A DNA stretch of 64,000 nucleotides from Branchinecta lynchi (Eukaryota > Arthropoda > Branchiopoda > Anostraca > Branchinectidae). Where the stretch lies: the NCBI GenBank assembly GCA_023053575.1, contig JAKZAP010000018.1, positions 11,973,922-12,037,921 on the forward strand, written 5' to 3'. Below are positions 19,375 through 28,264 of this stretch, piece by piece. The stretch's first letter is position 1. Every line of letters starts with the position of its first letter. The notes under the pieces were generated by a model. It saw only the letters and a program-made list of their open reading frames with translations. It was not told the origin of the DNA and did no database searches. The translations under genes were made by a program, and so were the position numbers.

Positions 19375-20519
19375 TGGGAGGCGTAGTGGCCCCTGACGCC
19401 ACAGTTAAAGCATCTCCCTACAGGGTTTCCGTCTTTTGTCGGAATGCTGCGACGAGGAGACCAACAATTTTTAGCCTCGTGGTTTGGCTTACCGCAATTA
19501 TAGCACAGCCTATCTTGCCTGCTTCCACCGTGAGTAGAACCACTACTGCCTGCCTCGCTACTTGTAAATAAACTAGGCCTACCCTGCGGAATTTTCTGTT
19601 TGGCATGAGAGAACCCTTGGTTCGACCGACTAAAAGCTTGATCTCTATTTCTATACTGACCACGGTGATCGTTGTCGGGCGCGCGCGTTTGAAGTTGATC
19701 GTAAGTTTTATACGCCGTTTGCGACCCGTTTTTATCCTGGTGAGGATATCTAGTTTTAAAGGTTCGGCTTGGAAAAGGCGAGCGCGAACGAGGAAATTCT
19801 GGTCTCTGAACTTGCTGGTTTCTTTCGTGCCTTTCGGGATAATGCGTAACGACCGGTTTAGCTTCTGTCGCTTCGCTGGGAACTGTTTGTACAAAATGCA
19901 TATCCGAATGGGGTGAAACAGTGGTTCTAGCTGCTTGTTTTATCCGGCCGTATTCCCGAGAACGAAAATCGTTCATGATGAAGTTGGATGCCTCTGTGAA
20001 ATTTGCCGGATTCCGGGCTAAAATCCGCATACCTAAAGACGGTGACAAACTGTCTATCAACATATTCTTCATCAAATTTTCTGCTGCCTGATAGGCAGAG
20101 CCTGCCATCGCGGCAGCTGCTGGTGCTGCTGGCATAGCCTCAAGACTTAAAAGCTGAAGTACTTTCTTTTTCAACGAGATAAGAAAAGGGTACGGATCTT
20201 CGCCATCTTCTAAAACTAAAGGCGCATGAAGTAATTTTGCTTTGTGTGAAGTGTGCTCAAACTGTGAAACTAAACGTTGCCGCAATAAAGCGAACGACGT
20301 GAGTGACGCTTTGTTTGCGGCAAGAAAATCGCTAGCAGGACCGCTGCTTCTCATGAATGCGACTTTGATAAGTGCTCCATCGTCAATTAGCTCGTCCCAG
20401 TCTTCAAGTTTAGCCACACTTTCGACAAAGTCGGTAACATCCGTACTCCCGTCAAAAATCGGAATTTGCTGAGCAATTCGGCAAAGGAGTGATAAATCAA
20501 TCTTGTCGTCACCCGGCAT
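19332..20519 (-). CDS. gag: Gag polyprotein
   Basis: 395 residues from ATG at 20519, 173 nt after the primer-binding site. The N-terminal two thirds should form the capsid. A basic, Arg/Gln-rich stretch (about 200-335) precedes two CCHC zinc knuckles: CYNCGKPNHEAKNC (339-352) and CFNCGVRGHYASQC (370-383). These bind genomic RNA in nucleocapsids. The stop lies 43 bases inside the pol frame, and the frameshift heptamer is in this overlap. The frame is intact. Confidence 0.93.
   Translation of the reverse strand: MPGDDKIDLSLLCRIAQQIPIFDGSTDVTDFVESVAKLEDWDELIDDGALIKVAFMRSSGPASDFLAANKASLTSFALLRQRLVSQFEHTSHKAKLLHAPLVLEDGEDPYPFLISLKKKVLQLLSLEAMPAAPAAAAMAGSAYQAAENLMKNMLIDSLSPSLGMRILARNPANFTEASNFIMNDFRSREYGRIKQAARTTVSPHSDMHFVQTVPSEATEAKPVVTHYPERHERNQQVQRPEFPRSRSPFPSRTFKTRYPHQDKNGSQTAYKTYDQLQTRAPDNDHRGQYRNRDQAFSRSNQGFSHAKQKIPQGRPSLFTSSEAGSSGSTHGGSRQDRLCYNCGKPNHEAKNCWSPRRSIPTKDGNPVGRCFNCGVRGHYASQCRVEKKFSSLNLN
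19341..19347 (-). promoter_or_regulatory. Minus-one ribosomal frameshift site TTTAAAC
   Basis: In the gag frame the message reads TCT TTA AAC TTG AAC TAG, so the heptamer is positioned exactly as T_TTA_AAC, a classic X_XXY_YYZ slippery site. It lies 6 nt before the gag stop. A one-base backward slip enters the pol frame (TTT AAA CTT GAA CTA). The frame arithmetic (gag codons at coordinates 2 mod 3, pol at 0 mod 3) confirms minus one. Confidence 0.88.
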
Positions 20520-20674
20520 TTTTCCACTTGCGTTTGATTCTATTTGGTTAAAGAACAGTAGACTCGAACGATGGAATTCTGATCAGAACTAACGAGACTA
20601 ATAATTTCTAGCGAATATTAAAGCACTGAAATGATGAATGATGGATCAATACATGCAATCTGCTACCTCCCACA
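20520..20674 (-). other. Provirus leader
   Basis: Untranslated leader between the primer-binding site and the gag ATG. It probably carries packaging and splice-donor signals, but none can be assigned by eye. Confidence 0.5.
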
Positions 20675-20692
20675 AGAGCGACACTGCCACCA
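20675..20692 (-). promoter_or_regulatory. tRNA primer-binding site
   Basis: In element orientation TGGTGGCAGTGTCGCTC directly abuts the 5' LTR. It begins with TGG, complementary to the universal tRNA 3' CCA. The implied tRNA 3' end is GCGACACTGCCACCA; I do not assign the isoacceptor. Confidence 0.8.
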
Positions 20693-20864
20693 GTGAAACG
20701 GTGCTTCCCCTTACTCTATTGCATGTTAGTGACTGGGTAGCATGGTCGGAATAACAGCAATATCTACCTTCGAGTGGTGTAGAGGCGAGTTCGCGGTCCG
20801 TCTGCTCCTGGGAGTCTTTACCCGGTATCCTAGTTCAGAACGCAAGCTGCGGGTTGATCCTGGC

Positions 20865-20870
20865 TTTATT
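20865..20870 (-). terminator. LTR polyadenylation signal AATAAA
   Basis: Complement of TTTATT, about 105 bases downstream of the LTR TATA box in element orientation. The same signal is at 9187-9192 in the 3' LTR, where it would act. Confidence 0.7.
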
Positions 20871-20972
20871 CACAAACATAAGTTGATCTCGTTATACACA
20901 GTTCATGTCTTATACAACACGTAAGCACATACAATAAGTCTTCATAACACTGGGTCAATCAGTGACCATATG

Positions 20973-20981
20973 ATATATATA
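20973..20981 (-). promoter_or_regulatory. LTR TATA-like box
   Basis: TATATATAT in a GC-richer context (GGCG before it in element orientation). Position and spacing to AATAAA fit a U3 promoter. The same sequence occurs in the other LTR near 9294-9302. Confidence 0.6.
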
Positions 20982-21325
20982 CGCCACGCGAGTTCTGAGG
21001 GCGAGTGACTACTGTTCTCTGTCCCTAACTTCTACTCTTCACTCTCTGACGTCGCAGGCTTTACCAGTTAAGGCTTTTATAGGCTTAAAGGACGTGCGTC
21101 ACCGGCCCTGATTTGGTAAACAGTTATCGGAAATCGTCAACCACAATAACAGGATATCGGCTAACCAACTATCGGAAATCGCTAGCCACAATAACAGGAT
21201 ATCGGCATCCTGTTCCCTTAAACGACACACGCTTAGCATTTAGAACTGGGAACCCGGAAATGTGGTTAACCATAAGATAAGGCAACTGCGTAGTACTTTA
21301 GTCTCCAAGAGCCTTCAATTGTTAC

Positions 21326-22126
21326 ACTGGAGGGATCGAGATGAAACTTGGTGGGAAGACACCTAACAAACACTAGATACATCATTGACATAACCGAGCC
21401 GATTCGGGCACTGTGGGGGGAGTGGAGGGAGGGGGAATCCGGAATCTTGAGGTATTTCTAACTTCTGAACGGGTGATCGGATCTCGATGAAACTTGATGT
21501 TTGGAAAGACCTCATGCCTCAGACGACCTACTTCAAATCCGGACCGGATCCGGTGACTTTTGGGGGGAGCTGGAGGGGGCAACCGGAAATCTTGGGAAAC
21601 GCTATGAGTGGAGGGATCGAGATGAAACTTGGTGGGAAGACACCTAGCAAACACTAGATACATCATTGACACAACCGAGCCGGTTTGGGCACTGTGGAGG
21701 GAGTGGAGGGAGGGGGAATCCGGAATCTTGAGGTAAAACTTTTGAACGGGTGATCGGATCTCGATGAAACTTGATATTTGGAAAGACCTCATGCCTCAGA
21801 TGACCCACTTAAAATCCGGACCGGATCCGGTGACTTTTGGGTGGAGCTGGAGGGGACAACCGGAAATTTTGGAAAACGCTATGAGTGGAGGGATTGAGAT
21901 GATACTTGGTGGGAAGACACCTAGCAAACACTAGATACATCATTGACAAAACCGAGCCAATTCGGGCACTGTGGGGGGAGTGGAGGGACGGGAATCCGGA
22001 ATCTTGAGGTATTTACAACTTTGAACGGGTGATCGGATCTTAATGAAACTTGATATTTGGAAAGACCTCGTGCCTCACCTACGCGCCTACTCGTAACAAG
22101 TGCCATATGAGCTCGTAGCTCTTGTT
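21326..22126 (+). repeat. Family 2 right part with about 279-bp tandem units
   Basis: Starts with the ACTG target duplicate, then tandem units recognisable by GTGGAGGGAT(C/T)GAGATGA(A/T)ACTTGG near 21328, 21610 and 21888 (period about 279 bp). Each contains ATACATCATTGACA, CCGGAATCTTGAGG and GACCGGATCCGGTGAC. It ends with the palindrome GAGCTCGTAGCTC and CTTGTT (22121-22126). Together with 7856-9014 it is one element split by the provirus. Confidence 0.8.
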
Positions 22127-23518
22127 TGTAAATAGCGTTTAAAGTTATGGTTTCGTTTAGGTGTTGTGTTGTTGTTTCCATGGCATCTTGTTTAGAGAAC
22201 CTCGTGTTGCTCGAGATAATAATAACTACTTCTAGGTATCCTAAAGCCTACGTCTCCAAGGACTATAATTTGTTTTCGTAATATCATAGAAAAAGTGATT
22301 AGTTTAGTAAAAAGTCGATAGGCGATATTGATTTATGAAATAGAGAAAAAGTAAGGTTGTTTTGGGTATATTTTTGTGTTTAAAGATTGTTCTGTATATC
22401 GCTTAATAGCTTTTAAACTCAGATTTTTATATACTTGTATACCTTTATTTTAATCTCTTATTTACATGCTCTGGTCTTAAACTAATCCGCTTTATAAGAA
22501 TGCCGGGTCTAATGTAAATCCTGAAATCCCCGCCCCACAAAAAAATATTATCATATTTTATTATTGGTCATTTTAGCCGGGGAAGTTTTACACTGGAACG
22601 TTTTGTCATTGGGACGTTTTGCCACGAGGACGTTTTGTCACGGGGAGATTTGCCTTGGGGACGTTTTGCCGACAACCCTCCGTGGAGGATTGAAAGGAGG
22701 GGGAATCAGATTCCTCAAGACCCGTTGAGTGGTAGGAGCACAAAAATGAACGTTACAAAGGGGCCAGACCGGACCTGACCTCGATGGACGGGTAGGGTAG
22801 TTGGAAGGGTACCGAGCATTTTCGGAAAATACGATTTTCAACTCAATGTTCCAGCTCGAGTTCTGGCAGCTCCGTAAGATATGTCCCTCGTGAGTCCGAA
22901 CCGCATCCGGTCATGGAGGGAGGAGTTCGAGGGGGATCCCCGAGATGACGTTTCACACGTAGGGGGCCTGGCGGAGAAGCTATTGGTATGTAACATGGGC
23001 GGTAAAAGTGTCAGATGCACCAAATGTGTCACGAACTAGGGTCGTGCAGTTTTAGGCACCATCATTAGGATCATAACTAATATTAATATGTTTTTTGACC
23101 CTACGATGAAAGTTCAGTAAATTCGGACGAGAAAACCGGATCATCTCTCCGCACCATAAAAAGAATACCAACCCTAAAATCGTATAAGTAACCAAGAACT
23201 TATAAGACAAGATCATATGTCTTTTAAGTGCTTGAAGTAGCACTTGCAGTAGAACTTTAAGACAATAAATTTAAGTTCTTGAAGCAATGGTCTTACTTAC
23301 TTGTTCCATTTACTTTTTAAAGGCATATAACAAGTCTGACCATATGTCGATCTTCTCTTCCTCTAAGTGCTACTGCATTCATGTATCTCTCTCGAAACCG
23401 TCGGACTAACTTGCGCAACAGATGACCTAGTTTGCCCAGCTTTAATCTTACCCATTGATGACACAACTTGTTATCAAAACTGACTTCACATCCATCGTTG
23501 CTGAAACGTTTGTGGCCG
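22127..23518. other. Non-repetitive-looking stretch, no gene seen
   Basis: AT-rich at 22127-22570. A minisatellite of GGGACGTTTTGTC-type units is at about 22575-22675. Then comes degenerate family 2-like sequence (CCGGACCTGACC, CCGCATCCGGTCATGGAGGG) to about 23000. From about 23040 nothing is recognisable. The promoter and 5' untranslated region of the selenoprotein gene should be near the right end, but no clear core promoter motif was identified. Confidence 0.4.
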
Positions 23519-23622
23519 AAAAGCCCGTAAGTTCAGTTTAGTTAGTTAAATTGTGTGAGAGAGATAGAAGATTAAAGCTGTGGTGAGAGAATAGGGTTTC
23601 AGAAACAAAGAAAAATACGAAT

Positions 23623-23676
23623 ATGGAGCTGGAGAAAATAAGAAACATACCGATCAAGGAAGCTTTGACAGGAAAG
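23623..23676 (+). CDS. PRXL2B-like: Selenoprotein U / PRXL2B-like, exon 1
   Basis: ATG at 23623 opens MELEKIRNIPIKEALTGK, followed by donor GTAAAG at 23677 (phase 0). Joined to exon 2 (ETTLEDEW...) it keeps the family's N-terminal spacing. The TG pair, the Trp at residue 26 and the redox site at 41 have the same intervals as in PRXL2B proteins (compared from memory of the family, not by search). Intron 1 is about 4.07 kb and contains family 1 copy B and a MITE. A diverged second copy of this exon lies 178 bp downstream. Confidence 0.75.
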
Positions 23677-23800
23677 GTAAAGTCATTTTGATCTACTATT
23701 AGCTGTTCGTGTTTGAGGCCCAAAAGCCCCGAGTTACGTTGAGTTTAGATAACCGTGGGAGTCAGAGAAGAGGATTTCAGAAACAAGGGAAAGTACGGGT

Positions 23801-23837
23801 ATGGAGGTCGAGAATATGAGAAATATACCTATCAACA
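23801..23837 (+). pseudogene. Duplicated first exon, broken
   Basis: ATGGAGGTCGAGAATATGAG gives MEVENMRNIPI, paralogous to MELEKIRNIPI of exon 1. Similarity ends after ATCAA, where MITE-type sequence (CACTGTAAAAAA) begins, and no donor follows in place. It could have been an alternative first exon before the insertion. Confidence 0.65.
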
Positions 23838-23890
23838 CTGTAAAAAAAAAGATCTTGCAGTATTTGCAAATGGGATCAGTCTATGGGAAT
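23838..23890. repeat. MITE left portion
   Basis: CACTGTAAAAA then ATCTTGCAGTATTTGC and GGGATCAG, matching the left end of the hairpin MITE at 54770-54900. The matching right portion (TTATCTCTCAGTAGAGATAA, CCCAGTAGCAAATAC) lies at about 25150-25236. The MITE is therefore split by family 1 copy B. Confidence 0.6.
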
Positions 23891-23937
23891 AATGGTTCTT
23901 TAGTAATAATATTGGCTCATGGTTTATGTTCGTCAGG

Positions 23938-25110
23938 TCTTTTTGGGATCCCAAAACGTAAGTGGAGGGATACCTGTGACATCGCAAAAGTTGTCCGTCC
24001 GTCTGTCCGTCCGTCTGTAAGCACGATAACTCGAAGGGAATGAGATATTTTGATGAAACTTGGTGTGAGGATTCGTTGGGTCGTCGGACCAGTCAAGTTC
24101 GTAGATGGGCTTTGTAGCCCTACATTTAGGGGTGGGGGAGGGGGTTCAAATTAAGGGGCAAACAAAATATTTTGAAACAGCTAATGTGATAGTCGATTAT
24201 GGGGTAAGAAGACATGCGCACGATGGTGAAAACTATTTTGTCATCGGACGAGTAGTTCGCCCGGAATCCGGACAAAACTGGAAAGTTTGTTAAAAGTAAA
24301 AGTTTTATTTGAAGTTGATTAGATGTTCGATTTAGGGATAGGAAGACATGCTGAAGACGACGGCGTAAACCATTTTCTCGACGGACAAGTAGTTCGCCCG
24401 GAATCCGCCCGAAACCGGAAAGTTTGTTAAAATTAGAAGTTTTATTTCGAGTTGATTAGATGTTCGATTTAGGACAAGAAGACATGTTGAACATTTATGT
24501 GAAAACAATTTTCTACCTGGACATGTAGTTCGCCCGGAATCCGGCGAAAACCGGAAAGTTGGTTAAAAGTAAAAGTTTAATTTGAAGTTGATTAAATGTT
24601 TGATTTATGGGTAAAAAGACATGCCGAACACGATGGTGAAAATCATTTTATCGCTTGACAACTAGTTCGCCCGGAATCTGGCCAAAACCGGAAAATTTGT
24701 TAAAAGCAAAAGTTCGATTAGATGACAGATTAAGGGGTAAAAAGAGAGGTGGAGTCGATTTATGACAATGGTTTTTTACCCGGACATATAACTATTCCGG
24801 AATCCGGTTGTAGCCGGATCTTTTCTTAAGTAAAACTTTTATTCAAAGTTGATTCGATGTTCTTTATAGGGATAAGGAGATACGCTGGTTTTGTTTCTGT
24901 ATTTTTTTTTTGCTGGACTAGTAGTTCGCTGGGAAATCGGCAGGAAGTCTCGGTCAGTATTGTCAAAATAGATATGGCTTATAGAGGTATATCTGAACTT
25001 GGTTTTCTCTGATGATTAGCCTGTCCAAGACTGGATCTGGCGAAGACAAGACACGATCGTCTGGATCAGATATTAGATTTTTGGGATCCCATCGACACCT
25101 TTGGTCTTGT
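23938..25110 (+). repeat. Family 1 dispersed repeat, copy B
   Basis: Full-length copy in intron 1 of the selenoprotein gene. The left end is TTTTTGGGATCCCAAAACG, followed by about five diverged 137-bp units with CCGGAATCCG boxes. The right end is TTGGGATCCCATCGACACC followed by TTGGTCTTGT. Confidence 0.85.
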
Positions 25111-25149
25111 CTATTTAAGTTTTTTAATCTACTCTCGATTAGGTTCCCG

Positions 25150-25236
25150 TTCTTTTTTAATTACCCGTGGGATTCTTATCTCTCAGTAGAGATAAGATTA
25201 ATCCCAGTAGCAAATACGACTAATCCCAGTAGCTAA
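25150..25236. repeat. MITE right portion
   Basis: Contains TCTCAGTAGAGATAAGATTA and twice a TAATCCCAGTAGC motif, as at the right arm of the MITE near 54850-54895. Confidence 0.55.
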
Positions 25237-26929
25237 AGGTGAATTCCTGTTTATCTACATTTACTTGTTTTTGTTGTTCAGATTGTATATAATTTTCTCA
25301 CACTGATTACTTGATGTTAGCATCTGGTTGCTGCGTAACGCACTCACAGTGCGATTTTTGCGGTCGGGTGCGAATTTCCTCCTCCGCTTAATTTTGAATC
25401 GTGTCAATATAGGTTTCCCCACAGCGATGCGAAAACGCTTTGCTGCAAAGCAAAGACAATCGTAGGATTTCGCTGCGTATAGTCGGCAGACTGCAAAAGT
25501 CTGCAGTGCAGTATTCTCCAGAGCCTCGTTTTTGTTGCATGCTGCAGGTCCACCCACTTCTCGGACGATTCCGGATCCGGACTGATTCTTCCTACATCCG
25601 TTTTTGCACTGCAGCGCTTACGAGGAAGACGGCAGCGCTTCTCGAGAATCACGGACTTGCTCCCCGACCAAGTCCGTGCTTCCCTGCAAGATGATGCAGC
25701 TTGGCTGCAGCGCTGCCGCTTCAACCAAGAAGAAAGTGAATCCAAAAACGCATATTATGCAAAAGCAAAGAGGTGCTGCAGCAGCGATGCGACAGCGCTA
25801 TTTCAACAGAAACGAGGCTCAGGAAAAAGAGTTGTCAGTAGAGGAGAACCGGCGATTTTGAAAACCGTCATGTACCGGTTATCTCGACACTTTATTTTGA
25901 TTCATTCACTCTCGCGTCTGCAATGTACCGGTTTTTCTGCATTGTATAATATGAAACGGATCCTGATTAATTCATGCTTTAACCAGGGCTGCTTTAACCA
26001 ATTAAGGGGATGTTGCTAACTCTGAATTTTAGTGTACAGCAAATGCCCGGTGCCGGAACCGGCCTGGACCAGCCGACACCGTTTCCACGTGTTGGATATG
26101 TTTAGTCAGCATGTTTCAGCTGAGTCAGCCACATGTTAGAACATGTTCTGTCAGCATGCATGTTTAGAAGCGTTCTAGAGATGAGTCGCCTAATCTATGG
26201 CCGGCATCGGTGCGGACCGGGCTGATTTTGGCCGGTTGCAAGAAAGGGTGCAAAACAGGTGCTGGTGGGTGGGCAACCCCTCGCCAGTCAACGCAACGAA
26301 GAAAATTATGGTAGTGTTCCAGCTAGTTTTTGTTAGCTACTATCGTAAACGATTCAAGTTATTATTTTCGTTCCAAAACAAAAAGTAAATTAGCTCTCCC
26401 TCTCATTATTTTCGTCCCACGACTCTTACGATCATTGTTATCTACTTATAATGGCCGGTAGCGTCATAAGTGATAATAAACTATATGACTAAGTCCAAAA
26501 CACTCCCGCCAGTGATCTTCAAGAAGAACGAGAAAACGTCTCACTAACGACTCTACCTCCCCGCCGCGTTCGTTCCGGAGAGTGTTGGAACTATCACAGT
26601 ACGGCGCTGGCCCCTCCTCTTATCATCATAACTTGTAAATACACGATTCGTAAGGGATATAGCCAGGGTTGTCACATGTCGCATGATAGTGTGAATTGTC
26701 ACTCTATTTTGTTTTTGTCACTCTTTGTCCTACGTAGGACATAAACACCACTCTATTCCAGAAAATAACCAAATGTGTCATTTTTGCAGCAGGGATTCTG
26801 ACCAAAAGTGAACATTTCATGCAAATAAATTTCACTCCTACTTCACTCTCTGTTTTGGGCCAAAAGTCACTAAATATTTTTGGTGTGGAGACACTGGATG
26901 TAGCTCGGTGTGAAGGCGCCCACAATATA
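25237..26929. other. Intron 1 sequence with a GC-richer block, no supported gene
   Basis: At 25430-25830 the composition rises and GCAGCGCT/GCGATGCG motifs recur. GAGCCTCGTTT(T/C)TGTTG near 25533 has an inverted partner near 25808 (AACAGAAACGAGGCTC). Long frames run on both strands at once, which argues for composition rather than coding. The rest (25860-26929) shows nothing recognisable. Confidence 0.4.
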
Positions 26930-27119
26930 CAGGAGGGGTACCCAACCTCGAATTTGCATAATGTTGAGAGGAAATTTCAGTGGAGCCCTAACGTGCTAAG
27001 TTTTCAAGCAGGAATCCCTGAAGCACCTAAGACTTGTTTTGGACTCCACAGAAGTTTCCTTGTAAGGTTTTCAGGCCAAGTTCGAGGTTGTATAAATTCG
27101 AGGCTGGATACCCCTCCTG
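26930..27119. mobile_element. 190-bp TA-flanked MITE
   Basis: Terminal inverted repeats of about 27 bp begin CAGGAGGGGTA(C/T)CCA(A/G)CCTC at both ends and are flanked by TA (26928-26929 and 27120-27121), as for Tc1/mariner-type elements. There is no coding capacity. Confidence 0.8.
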
Positions 27120-27121
27120 TA

Positions 27122-27748
27122 ATGTAAAGCCCAGGACGACAGGAAAATGAAGGATCTGTCGCCAACCGGACGGATTCGAAAGGAACCATAGGTATTGGAT
27201 CCAACCATCCTTTTGAAGTGGAGGGGGGGGGGGGGGGGGGTATACGTGTGAGGCTATAGAAAGAGTGTCAAGTTACTGGCACCCGATCGGCCAGATTACG
27301 GACAAGATCGATACGCTTAGAATGTTATTTTTCTGGGACCCGTCTTCTTGGGAGGTTGGATAAAAAGGGAAATTCCGGATCCTGTTTGTGATCGAGCTTG
27401 TGATATCCGAGGATAGGCGCGTCCGAACGGCTGGGTGGGTTGAGGGTGATGTTTAGAATCATCAACTTCAAGGTTCGGTCCCGGTCTCAAGACCACAGTC
27501 CAGTCTCGGTCTCAACACCGCAGTCCGGCCTTTTTGGAAACCGTAGGAGTGCAATCCGACCTCCGTAATGGGACTGTAGTATCTTCAGCTCGATAGCTTC
27601 TGTTGGTCATCATGCACGACGACTCTGACTTTCATCAGCTAGGAGACGAATTTCATTCACCCATTCAGTGAATGAAAACGCTCATTCCTCTGCTGTTCTA
27701 GCCGAACCAACGTCTAGAAACTGACCGTTAATATTTCTGGATCACTAG
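27122..27748. other. End of intron 1
   Basis: Non-coding. It has an 18-base G-run near 27222-27240 and several short GGTCTCA/CAGTCC repeats near 27478-27530. The acceptor AG of exon 2 is at 27747-27748. Confidence 0.5.
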
Positions 27749-27953
27749 GAAACAACATTGGAAGACGAATGGAGAAACAGCGACTGTGTTATCTACGTTA
27801 TTCGGCGGCTTGGATGATCCTTCAACCGGGTCCAGGTGCAGGCCATTGCCGACATGAAGCCGGTTCTGGACGCACGCGGGATCCAACTCATACTCGTCGG
27901 GATGGACACGTTTGCACTGGAGGACTTCCTGGCCGTTACAGGATACAATGGAA
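27749..27953 (+). CDS. PRXL2B-like: Selenoprotein U / PRXL2B-like, exon 2 (redox site)
   Basis: Acceptor AG at 27747-48, donor GTAAGT at 27954, phase 1 out. The translation carries W-x5-VIYVIRRLG, then TGA, then SFNRVQVQAIADMKPVLDARG and ILVGMDTFALEDFLAVTGYNG. The family (SelU/FAM213/PRXL2, AhpC-TSA-like thioredoxin fold; some members make prostaglandin F from prostamide/PGH2) has RR-x-G-C-x-x-C-R at this point. The TGA replaces the first, redox-active Cys, as in Sec-containing SelU proteins, and the residue is Sec41. The second Cys of the motif is Asn44 (AAC). Spacing from Trp26 to residue 41 and from there to the MKP motif is preserved without gaps. A nonsense mutation cannot be excluded from this exon alone, but the SECIS-like element supports recoding. 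Confidence 0.85.
27815..27817 (+). other. Selenocysteine codon (TGA, Sec41)
   Basis: In-frame TGA between GGA (Gly40) and TCC (Ser42), at the conserved redox cysteine position of the PRXL2/SelU family. The frame is open on both sides to the splice sites and the final TGA is at 35141-35143. Confidence 0.8.
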
Positions 27954-28264
27954 GTAAGTAGCACACAAATTTGTCGGCAATAGCATATTGATTAAGTGGC
28001 TTATTCTTGTTCTTGATCCTCTCATCGACTATCCCAGTGGTGGCAGATTTCAGCTTAAAACCGGTTTTTACTGTGACGACATCTAGGAAAACGGTTAGAT
28101 GTTTATCTCCCTACATAAAACTCGACACGTCCCGTAGTCACTTGGGCGATTCATTTCATGCCATAGCATAGATACAGAGCATAATACTTTCGACCACATT
28201 TACCGTAAAATACGTACTTACTACAGGGCTATTCTGGTGTTCAAATGGATTCACTTCCGTAAAG

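Larger units (their letters stand above)
9015..21325 (-). mobile_element. Complete Ty3/gypsy errantivirus-like endogenous retrovirus
   Basis: A 12,311-bp minus-strand provirus. In element order it has the 5' LTR (20693-21325), primer-binding site, gag, pol in the minus-one frame, env, a polypurine tract and the 3' LTR (9015-9647). All three genes are open. The LTRs are 633 bp each and differ at two positions by direct comparison, so the insertion is recent. Four-base duplications flank it. Order and protein families match insect-type errantiviruses (Metaviridae with a baculovirus-F-like envelope), but it is longer than usual because of a long Pol C-terminal tail, an 878-bp pol-env gap and a 1.5-kb env-LTR gap. 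It may still be competent; the sequence alone cannot show activity. Confidence 0.93.
20693..21325 (-). repeat. 5' LTR
   Basis: 633 bp, differing from the 3' LTR at two positions. It should carry the promoter, start site and polyadenylation signal in U3-R-U5 order. Confidence 0.95.
23519..23837 (+). repeat. Tandem duplication covering the first-exon region
   Basis: Segment 23519-23676 is repeated in diverged form at about 23719-23837. Both contain TTTCAGAAACAA, then AATACGAATATGGAG or AGTACGGGTATGGAG, and AGAAA(C/T)ATACC(G/T)ATCAA. The second copy breaks off where MITE-like sequence begins near 23838. Confidence 0.75.

Noticed and set aside
25404..25745. 113-codon minus frame
   Set aside because: Overlaps open plus frames in a GC-richer block; no domain or splice context.
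27815..27817. TGA as an ordinary nonsense mutation (pseudogene reading)
   Set aside because: All other exon sequence, splice sites and phases are intact, the TGA is exactly at the Sec position of the family, and a SECIS-like element follows. It is kept only as an alternative.
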